From NCBI GenBank assembly GCA_947453695.1, contig CANGHW010000004.1, positions 44,290-108,289 of the forward strand: a DNA stretch of 64,000 nucleotides, in the 5' to 3' direction. Made by a program: the position numbers and the translations under genes. The stretch comes from Opitutia bacterium. GTDB lineage: Bacteria > Verrucomicrobiota > Verrucomicrobiia > Opitutales > Opitutaceae. Positions 53,020-61,848 of this stretch are shown piece by piece (positions within the stretch are counted from its first letter, which is position 1; each line of letters begins with the position of its first letter). The notes below the pieces were generated by a model. It saw only the letters and a program-made list of their open reading frames with translations, made no database searches and was not told the DNA's origin.

Positions 53020-56000
53020 ATGCTTTCTCTACCGTCCCGCGCAGTGTTCTCCGTCTTGGCTTTTGGCGCCGGTGGCGTCGCGTCCACCTGGGCCGCATCC
53101 TCCGCGCCTACGAAGCTCGAGTATAACACCCACATCCAGCCGATCCTCGCGGAAAACTGTTTCCACTGTCATGGCCCTGACTCCGGCACGCGCAAGGCCA
53201 AGCTTCGCTTGGACCGCGCGGAGTTCGCGACCGCCGTCCGCGGCACTCACGAGCCCGCCATCGTGCCGGGCAAGCCCAATGAGAGTCCGTTGATCGAGCG
53301 CATCGTGTCGAAGGACCCCGACGAGATCATGCCGCCGCCTGAGGCTCACAAGACCCTCAAGCCCGAAGAAATCGCGCTGCTGAAACGCTGGATCGCCGAG
53401 GGCGCCCAGTATCAAGAACACTGGTCGTTCCTGCCGCCCGTGCGCCCCTCGGTGCCGGTCGTCGCCGGGGCCGCCGCCAAATGGGCGCGCACACCGGTCG
53501 ATCGCTTCATTGCCGAGAAGATCACCGCCGCCGGCCTGACGCCCGCCCGCGACGAGGAGCCCGCCCGTTTGTTGCGCCGGGTGACTTTGGATCTCACCGG
53601 CCTTCCTCCGACGCCTGAAGATCTCGCGGCGTTTGTCCGCGATCCCTCGCCCGCCGCCTACGACCGTGCCATCGAGCGACTCCTTGCGAGCGATGCCTGT
53701 GCTGAGCAATTCGCCCGCCAGTGGCTCGACGCGGTGCGCTACGCCGACACCCACGGCATTCACATCGACAATTACCGTTCGATCTGGCCCTACCGCGACT
53801 GGGTCGTGAACGCGTTTCGGCAGAACCTCCCGTTTGACCAATTCACCGTCGAACAGATGGCTGGCGACCTCCTCCCAGACGCCACGATCGAGCAGAAGAT
53901 AGCGTCCGGCTTTAACCGCTGCCTGCCGACGACGAGCGAGGGCGGGGCCATCGCTGCCGAATACGAGGCCATCTACGCCAAAGACCGCGTCGAAACGATG
54001 TCCACCGTCTGGCTCGGACTCACGACCGGCTGCGCGGCGTGCCACGACCACAAATTCGATCCGGTCAGCACCAAGGACTTCTACTCTCTCACCGCTTTTT
54101 TCCGGAACAACACGATGCCCGCGATGGATGGCAACGTGTCTGATACTGCGCCGTCGCTCTTCGTCCCTGCCGTCTCCGACCGCACCCGTTGGACTGCACT
54201 GCAGGCCGAACTCACCGCGGCCCGCGCCGCGCTCGAAGTTCGCGGCAAGGAGGCCGATGCCGACTTTGAATCGTGGCTGGCCGCTGCCAAGTTGCTGGTG
54301 CCGCCGCCGGGCAACCGCCACGTCGCGCTGCACCTCCCGCTGATTGATACACCCCCGTCCGCCGCCCCTGCAGCTGCGGCTCCGACCGTCGATACGCCGG
54401 TGGCGGCCGTCGCTCCGGTGGTCGGACCGTATGGCCCCGCGACTCACCTCACCAGCGCGGATCGCGTGCTCGGCCCGAGCGTGCCCTTCCTCCGTGGCGG
54501 GGCGGAGAGTTTCGCTCTCCTCGTGCGAGTTGACCAGAAGCCCACGGGCACACTGCTCTCCTGTCTCGATGAGGAAGGGAAACAGGCCGGCTGGGAGCTC
54601 TTCCTTGAGAACGGCAAACTCGGTCTCCTCGTCACCGACGGCAAGGGCACCGTCAACGCCCGCGGCGTCGCCGGCGCCGCCCTCGCCCCCGGCAAGTGGC
54701 ACCATGTCGTCCTGAGTTTTGACACCGCCTCGCTCCGTAGCCGCACGATCGAAGTGCTGCTTGATGGTCGCGGCGTCGCCAACTCCGCCGTCTCCGCCCA
54801 TCTGCCCGTCGACATTATCCCCGCCGCTCCGCTCCGGCTCGGTTCCCGGCATTCCGCCACTGGCGCCGCCGCGGCTTCGTTTAAGGAAGGCGACGTGTGG
54901 GTGCAGGACCTCCGCCGCTATCGTCGCGGTATTCTCGCCGCAGAGGCCAAGCTACTTGCCGATGCCGCGCTCGACACCTCGGCCGCGCTGGCCGCCCTCC
55001 CTGAAAAACGCTCGGCCGCGCAGAAAAAACTCCTCCGCGCCCATTTCCTCGCTGCGGTGGATTCGCCCGCGATGAAACTCGCCGCCGACGTCGACCGCCT
55101 GCTCGTCGACGACGATGCGATTCGCGCCCGCGGCGGCGTCACGTTGGTGATGGAGGAAAAGAAAGACTCCGAGGCCTTCGCCCACGTTCTCACCCGCGGC
55201 GAGTATTCTCAGAAGGCGGAGAAGGTGGCCGCCGACACCCCGGCCGCATTGCCGCCGTTTCCGGCCGAAGCGCCGCGCAACCGCCTCGGCCTCGCCCGCT
55301 GGATCGTCGATCCGCGCAACCCCCTGGCCGCGCGCGTTACGGTAAACCGCGTTTGGCAGAACGTCTTCGGCACCGGCCTCGTCGAATCCGCCGGCGACTT
55401 CGGTGTCACGGGGGCGCATCCTTCGCACCCCGAGTTGCTCGACTGGCTCGCCGTCGAGTTTCGCGAGACCGGCTGGGATTACCGCCGGCTGGTGAAACTC
55501 CTCGTCACCAGCGCGACCTATCGCCAGTCCGCCGCCGCGACTCCCGCGCTCCTCGAGCGTGATCCGGCCAACCGCCTCCTCGCCCGTGGACCGCGCTATC
55601 GCCTCGATGCCGAGCAACTCCGCGACCAAGCCCTCGCCGCCTCTGGCCTGCTCGTCGCCAAACTCGGTGGCCGCCCCGTGCGCCCCTATCAGCCAGAAGG
55701 GATCTGGGAGGATGTCGCCATGAAGGAGTCGACCACGCGTTACTATCGCCAGGATTCTGGCGAAAACCTCTACCGCCGCTCGCTCTACACGCTGATCAAG
55801 CGCACCGCCTTCGCGCCAACGATGGAAATTCTTAACGCCCCGAATCGCGAGGTCTCCTGTGTGCGCCGCGACCGCACCAACACCCCGCTTCAGGCCCTCG
55901 TCACCCTCAATGATCCTCTCTTTGTCGAGTCCTCCCGCCAGCTTGCTGCCCGCGCCTTGCGCGCCGGTCCGGCCTTCGATGCGCGCCTCGATGCCGTGTC

Positions 56001-56223
56001 GCTGCGCCTCCTCGGCCGCACGTTCACGAAACCCGAGCGCGCCGTCGTCCGTCGCACCTTAGACCAAGCCTTGGCTACCTATCAGCGCGATCCCGCCGCC
56101 GCGCAGAAACTCCTCGCCATTGGTGAATCGCCCGCCGACGAAAAACTCCCCGCCCCTGAGCTCGCCGCGTGGACCCTCGTCGCGAGCCAAGTCATGAACC
56201 TCGACGAATCGCTCACGAAGTAA
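53020..56223 (+). CDS. Planctomycete-type cytochrome protein (PSCyt1-DUF1549-LamG-like-DUF1553)
   Basis: The 1067-residue secreted protein opens with a signal peptide and a PSCyt1 haem domain (IQPILAENCFHCHGPDSGTRKAKLRLD; MPPPEAHKTLKPEE). The DUF1549 domain follows (TPVDRFIAEKI, LTLDLTGLPPTPED-like, YADTHGIHIDNYRSIWPYRDW) with a second haem motif CAACHDHKFDP. A roughly 180-residue LamG/concanavalin-like insert (about 430-630, ESFALLVRVDQKPTG, KWHHVVLSFD) comes next, and then DUF1553 (NPLAARVTVNRVWQNVFGTGLVESAGDFG). The family role is unproven; it is thought to handle complex polymers with redox chemistry. It ends 5 bases before a DUF1501 gene and heads the operon. Confidence 0.93.
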   Translation: MLSLPSRAVFSVLAFGAGGVASTWAASSAPTKLEYNTHIQPILAENCFHCHGPDSGTRKAKLRLDRAEFATAVRGTHEPAIVPGKPNESPLIERIVSKDPDEIMPPPEAHKTLKPEEIALLKRWIAEGAQYQEHWSFLPPVRPSVPVVAGAAAKWARTPVDRFIAEKITAAGLTPARDEEPARLLRRVTLDLTGLPPTPEDLAAFVRDPSPAAYDRAIERLLASDACAEQFARQWLDAVRYADTHGIHIDNYRSIWPYRDWVVNAFRQNLPFDQFTVEQMAGDLLPDATIEQKIASGFNRCLPTTSEGGAIAAEYEAIYAKDRVETMSTVWLGLTTGCAACHDHKFDPVSTKDFYSLTAFFRNNTMPAMDGNVSDTAPSLFVPAVSDRTRWTALQAELTAARAALEVRGKEADADFESWLAAAKLLVPPPGNRHVALHLPLIDTPPSAAPAAAAPTVDTPVAAVAPVVGPYGPATHLTSADRVLGPSVPFLRGGAESFALLVRVDQKPTGTLLSCLDEEGKQAGWELFLENGKLGLLVTDGKGTVNARGVAGAALAPGKWHHVVLSFDTASLRSRTIEVLLDGRGVANSAVSAHLPVDIIPAAPLRLGSRHSATGAAAASFKEGDVWVQDLRRYRRGILAAEAKLLADAALDTSAALAALPEKRSAAQKKLLRAHFLAAVDSPAMKLAADVDRLLVDDDAIRARGGVTLVMEEKKDSEAFAHVLTRGEYSQKAEKVAADTPAALPPFPAEAPRNRLGLARWIVDPRNPLAARVTVNRVWQNVFGTGLVESAGDFGVTGAHPSHPELLDWLAVEFRETGWDYRRLVKLLVTSATYRQSAAATPALLERDPANRLLARGPRYRLDAEQLRDQALAASGLLVAKLGGRPVRPYQPEGIWEDVAMKESTTRYYRQDSGENLYRRSLYTLIKRTAFAPTMEILNAPNREVSCVRRDRTNTPLQALVTLNDPLFVESSRQLAARALRAGPAFDARLDAVSLRLLGRTFTKPERAVVRRTLDQALATYQRDPAAAQKLLAIGESPADEKLPAPELAAWTLVASQVMNLDESLTK

Positions 56224-56228
56224 CCGCC

Positions 56229-57725
<1,497 letters not shown>

Positions 57726-57747
57726 GCGGCCGGGGGCATTGCCGATC

Positions 57748-60237
57748 ATGTCTGCGGTGCGACTCCTCTGCGCTTTATTGTTCGGCGGGGCCGTCACCGC
57801 GGTGTGGTCGGCGGAGCTGCCGGTTCCTGCCCAGATCGAGTTCAACCGCGACGTCCGGCCGATTCTCGCGGACAATTGTTTTTCCTGTCACGGCCCCGAT
57901 GCCGCGCATCGCAAGGGCAAGCTGCGGCTCGATGTGCGCGCCGACGCGCTCGCCCGCGAGGCGTTCGTGCCGGGGAAACCGGCCGACAGCGAACTCGTCG
58001 CCCGCGTGCGTTCGCCGGATCCCGAAGAGGTCATGCCGCCGCCGGACGCTCACAAGACCCTGACCGCGCGGGAAAAACTCATACTCGAGAGATGGATCGC
58101 TCAGGGCGGGAATTACCAGCGGCACTGGGCTTACGAACCTCCGGTGAAGGCTACCATCCCCGCCGGCGCGCATGCGGTTGATGTGCTCGTGGCGCGACGG
58201 CTTGCCCAAGTCGGGCTGACCCCTGCGCCCTCGGCCGGCCGGCGCACGCTCATCCGGCGCCTGCATGCCGACCTCCTCGGCGTGCCGCCCACGCCGGCCG
58301 AGGTGACGGCGTTTGTCGACGATCCCGCGCCCGACTCCTACGAACGCCTCGTCGAGCGTCTCCTCGAGCGTCCGCAGTATGGCGAGCGCATGGCAATAGG
58401 CTGGCTCGATGGGGTGCGGTTTGCCGACACGATCGGCTATCACAGCGACAATCCCCGCAACGTCTGGCCCTACCGCGATTGGGTGATCGCGAGCTTCAAT
58501 GATAACAAGCGATTCGACCGTTTTACCCTCGAACAAATCGCCGGTGACCTCTTGCCCGATGTTTCGCAGGAGCCGCGCGTGGGCTCCGCATTCAACCGCC
58601 TGCTCCTCTCGACGGAGGAAGGTGGCGCCCAGCCGAAAGACTACGAGGCGCGCATGCTGGCCGACCGCGTGCGTGCCATCGGCACCGCCTGGCTCGGGCA
58701 GACGACCGGGTGCGCGCAGTGTCACGACCACAAGTTCGACCCAATCACGACGCGCGACTTCTACGCGCTCGGGGCATTTTTCGCCGATGTGAAGGAGGCT
58801 GCCATCGGCCGCCGGGAGGACGGCATGGTCGTGGCCACGCCCGAGCAGGCGGCCCGCCGTGCGGAGTTGCACGCGGCGGTTGTTGCTGCACGGTCCGCGG
58901 TGACGGCCCGGGCCGACGTTCTCGCCGCGGCCCAAGCCCAGTGGGAAGCCGCGCCGCCCGCCCCTAACACGCCCCGCCCGGTGCTGACGGTGTTGCAGAA
59001 AACAGCCGCGGCGCGCACGGCGCGCGAACGCCAGACCCTACAGGCGCACTTCCGCACCCATGTGAGCACCGTGGCCCGGACCGAACTCGCCGCGCTCGCG
59101 ACGGCCGAGGAGCAGGAGAAGGCCTATACCGAGTCGCTGCCGCATTGCCTCGTGACCGAAGCGACACCCGCGCGCCGCGCGGTCCGGGTGCTGCCGCGCG
59201 GCAACTGGATGGATGAGTCCGGCGAAATCGTGGCCCCGGCCATTCCGGCCTTTCTCGCGCCGCCCTCGACGGGGGCGTCCGCCGGCGATGCTACGCTCAC
59301 TCGCCTCGATCTCGCGCGCTGGCTGGTGTCGCGGGAGAACCCGCTCACGGCCCGCGCTTTCGCCAACCGCCTGTGGGCGCAGTTCTTCGGCCTGCCGCTC
59401 AGCCGCGTGCCCGGCGACCTCGGTGCCCAGGGCGAGCCGCCGCCCAACGGTCCCTTGCTCGACTGGCTCGCGTGCGAGTTCATGGATCACGGCTGGGACG
59501 TGAAACACCTCGTGCGCACGATCGTGACGAGTGCGACCTACCGGCAGACCTCGGTCGCCACGGCGGAGCAACTCGCCGTCGATCCCGCCAACCGCGAACA
59601 CGCCCGCCAGGGGCGATTCCGCCTCGAGGCGGAGCTGGTGCGTGACTACGCGCTTGCCGCCGCCAGCCTGCTTTCGCCGCGTGTAGGTGGGCCGAGCGTT
59701 AAACCCTACCAGCCCGACCACTACTGGGAGATGCTGAATTTCCCACCGCGTGACTACGTGCCCGACGGCGGTGAAGCGCAGTATCGGCGCGGCCTGTATG
59801 TCTGGTGGCAGCGTTCTTTTTTACACCCTAGCCTGCTCGCCTTCGATGCGCCGAGTCGTGAGGAGTGCGCGGCCGAGCGGGTCCGGTCCAATCTACCCCA
59901 GCAGGCGCTCGTGCTCCTCAATGACCCGACCTACGTCGAGGCCGCGCGCGCCTTCGCCGCCCGGATCGTCGCCGGCGGCCGCACGCCGGAGGAGCGGATC
60001 ACGTGGGCGTGGTCGGTCGCACTCCAGCGTGCTCCGCGCGCCGAGGAAATGAGCACGGCCGCCGCGCTGTGGGCCGAGCAACTCGCCGTTTACCGTGCGG
60101 ATCCGGGGGCGGTCGAGGTGCTGCTCGCGACCGGTGCATCGGCCGCGCCTGCCGGTGCCGACCGCGTCGAACTGGCCGCGTGGACGCACGTCGCTCGCGT
60201 GCTCCTGAACCTCCACGAATTCATCACCCGCGAGTAG
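57748..60237 (+). CDS. Planctomycete-type cytochrome protein (PSCyt1-DUF1549-DUF1553), no LamG insert
   Basis: From the ATG at 57748 the protein has about 829 residues: signal peptide, PSCyt1 with CFSCHGPD, DUF1549 (GWLDGVRFADTIGYHSDNPRNVWPYRDWVI) with CAQCHDHKFDP, a coiled-coil linker (about 360-450, rich in Ala/Arg/Glu) where the paralogues carry LamG, and DUF1553 (NPLTARAFANRLWAQFFGLPLSRVPGDLG). It is shorter than its neighbours because the LamG insert is missing. It starts 22 bases after the DUF1501 stop and ends 8 bases before the next DUF1501 gene, so all four genes form one operon. Confidence 0.92.
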   Translation: MSAVRLLCALLFGGAVTAVWSAELPVPAQIEFNRDVRPILADNCFSCHGPDAAHRKGKLRLDVRADALAREAFVPGKPADSELVARVRSPDPEEVMPPPDAHKTLTAREKLILERWIAQGGNYQRHWAYEPPVKATIPAGAHAVDVLVARRLAQVGLTPAPSAGRRTLIRRLHADLLGVPPTPAEVTAFVDDPAPDSYERLVERLLERPQYGERMAIGWLDGVRFADTIGYHSDNPRNVWPYRDWVIASFNDNKRFDRFTLEQIAGDLLPDVSQEPRVGSAFNRLLLSTEEGGAQPKDYEARMLADRVRAIGTAWLGQTTGCAQCHDHKFDPITTRDFYALGAFFADVKEAAIGRREDGMVVATPEQAARRAELHAAVVAARSAVTARADVLAAAQAQWEAAPPAPNTPRPVLTVLQKTAAARTARERQTLQAHFRTHVSTVARTELAALATAEEQEKAYTESLPHCLVTEATPARRAVRVLPRGNWMDESGEIVAPAIPAFLAPPSTGASAGDATLTRLDLARWLVSRENPLTARAFANRLWAQFFGLPLSRVPGDLGAQGEPPPNGPLLDWLACEFMDHGWDVKHLVRTIVTSATYRQTSVATAEQLAVDPANREHARQGRFRLEAELVRDYALAAASLLSPRVGGPSVKPYQPDHYWEMLNFPPRDYVPDGGEAQYRRGLYVWWQRSFLHPSLLAFDAPSREECAAERVRSNLPQQALVLLNDPTYVEAARAFAARIVAGGRTPEERITWAWSVALQRAPRAEEMSTAAALWAEQLAVYRADPGAVEVLLATGASAAPAGADRVELAAWTHVARVLLNLHEFITRE

Positions 60238-60245
60238 CCGCCGCC

Positions 60246-61691
60246 ATGAGCCTGTTCCCTGTCCTTCCTTCCACCCGCCGCGCCTTTCTCGGCCGCGTCT
60301 CGCAGGGCGTCGGTGCCGTCGCGCTCGCCACTCTGTTGGACCGAAGCACCGCATCGCTTGCGGCCGCCGCCGCGCCTGCCGGAAGCCGTGGCGCGGTTCA
60401 CCCGCTGCCATTGCCGCAAAAGGCCAAGCGCGTGATTTGGCTCACGATGGCCGGTGGGCCGTCTCAGTTCGAGACCTTCGATCCGAAGCCGAAGCTCGCG
60501 GCCATGCACGGTGAGGCGATGCCGGAGAGCCTCACGCAGGGGCAGCAACTCGCGCAGTTGCAGGGGCAGAAACTCGTGTGCTTCGCGCCGCAGTTTCCCT
60601 TCGCGAAATTCGGGAAGAATCAGACCGAGATATGCTCCCTCTTTCCGCACCTCGGCTCGGTGATCGACGATCTCTGCCTCGTGCGGTCCATGACGACCGA
60701 CGCCATCAACCACGATCCGGCGCATATGTTCATGAACACCGGCGCGCAGATCGCCGGCCGCCCCAGCATGGGGGCTTGGATCAACTACGGACTCGGCAGT
60801 GAGGCCGAGAATCTCCCCGGTTTCGTCGTCATGGTGTCGACCGGCCCGGGGCGCTCGCCGCAGCCGATCTCAGCGCGGCAGTGGAGCAGCGGTTTCCTGC
60901 CCAGCCGGTTTCAAGGCGTGCAACTCCAGGGGCGCGGCGATGCCGTGCACTATCTCGCCAATCCCGGCCGCGTGACGCGCGGCCAACAGGGGGCTGACAT
61001 CGCGGCGATCAACTCACTCAACCGCCAGCACGACTCTTTCGTGCATGATCCGGAGATTGCCACCCGGATCGCGCAATACGAGCTGGCGTTCCAGATGCAG
61101 GCCAGCGTGCCCGAGCTGACCGATCTCCGCGGGGAAAACGCCGCCACGCTCGCGCGCTACGGCTGCACGCCCGGCGACGGTTCGTTTGCATCGAACTGCT
61201 TGCTTGCCCGCCGGCTCGCCGAGCGCGGGGTGCGTTTCATCCAACTCTATCATCGCGACTGGGACCACCACAGCCAGTTGCGCGAGGAGCTGCCGCTGCG
61301 CGCCTTGGAGACGGATCGCGCCGCCGCTGCTCTCATCTCCGATCTCAAGGAACGCGGAATGCTCGACGACACACTCGTGGTCTGGACCGGCGAGTTCGGC
61401 CGCACTCCGATGTCGCAGGGCAATAAAGGCACCGTCGGCCGTGATCACCATAATAAGGCCATGTCCATGTGGCTCGCCGGTGGAGGCGTCCAGCGCGGGC
61501 TCGTCTACGGCGCCACCGACGACCTCGGCTACGCCGCCGTGGACAAGGTCTGCACCGTGCACGACCTGCACGCGACGATGCTGCACCAGCTCGGCATCCG
61601 CCACGATGCGTTCAGCGTGAAGTTTCAAGGCCTCGATGCGAAGCTCACTGGCGTCGAGGGCGCGCGCGTTCTCGCCGACATCCTCGCGTAA
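60246..61691 (+). CDS. DUF1501 protein, Tat-exported, second copy
   Basis: From the ATG at 60246 the protein has 481 residues. It has a Tat signal (STRRAFLGRVSQGVGAVALATLL) and the DUF1501 domain: VIWLTMAGGPSQFETFDPKP, CLVRSMTTDAINHDPAHMFMNTG, RFIQLYHRDWDHHSQLREEL, LVVWTGEFGRTPMSQGNKGTVGRDHHNKAMSMWLAGGGV. It differs clearly from the first copy (for example MAGGPSQFETFD versus LIGAPSQLDLFD), so each is probably matched to its own DUF1549 partner. The track start at 60003 lies inside the previous gene and is rejected. Confidence 0.93.
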   Translation: MSLFPVLPSTRRAFLGRVSQGVGAVALATLLDRSTASLAAAAAPAGSRGAVHPLPLPQKAKRVIWLTMAGGPSQFETFDPKPKLAAMHGEAMPESLTQGQQLAQLQGQKLVCFAPQFPFAKFGKNQTEICSLFPHLGSVIDDLCLVRSMTTDAINHDPAHMFMNTGAQIAGRPSMGAWINYGLGSEAENLPGFVVMVSTGPGRSPQPISARQWSSGFLPSRFQGVQLQGRGDAVHYLANPGRVTRGQQGADIAAINSLNRQHDSFVHDPEIATRIAQYELAFQMQASVPELTDLRGENAATLARYGCTPGDGSFASNCLLARRLAERGVRFIQLYHRDWDHHSQLREELPLRALETDRAAAALISDLKERGMLDDTLVVWTGEFGRTPMSQGNKGTVGRDHHNKAMSMWLAGGGVQRGLVYGATDDLGYAAVDKVCTVHDLHATMLHQLGIRHDAFSVKFQGLDAKLTGVEGARVLADILA

Positions 61692-61761
61692 GTCTGGCCG
61701 ACGCGGAGGGCAGGGGAGTGCGCCGAGTTAGCAGGCCGCCGCCGCCGCATCCCCACCACAA

Positions 61762-61780
61762 TTTGGCGTCGTCGTGCTAG
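61762..61780 (+). promoter_or_regulatory. Motif TTTGGCGTCGTCGTGCTAG shared with the first DUF1549 gene
   Basis: This 19-base word lies about 68 bases before the ATG of the third DUF1549 gene and matches the word at 52948. The intervening 57748 gene, which sits inside an operon, lacks it. Confidence 0.5.
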
Positions 61781-61848
61781 CCAAGCGCGCAGGCCTCCAC
61801 TACGGTTTGGTGATTCCCGTGGTCTCGATTCCAACCCCGTCCGCCCCG

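Noticed and set aside
53029-54852. 607-aa minus-strand ORF
   Set aside because: Antisense shadow of the first DUF1549 gene.
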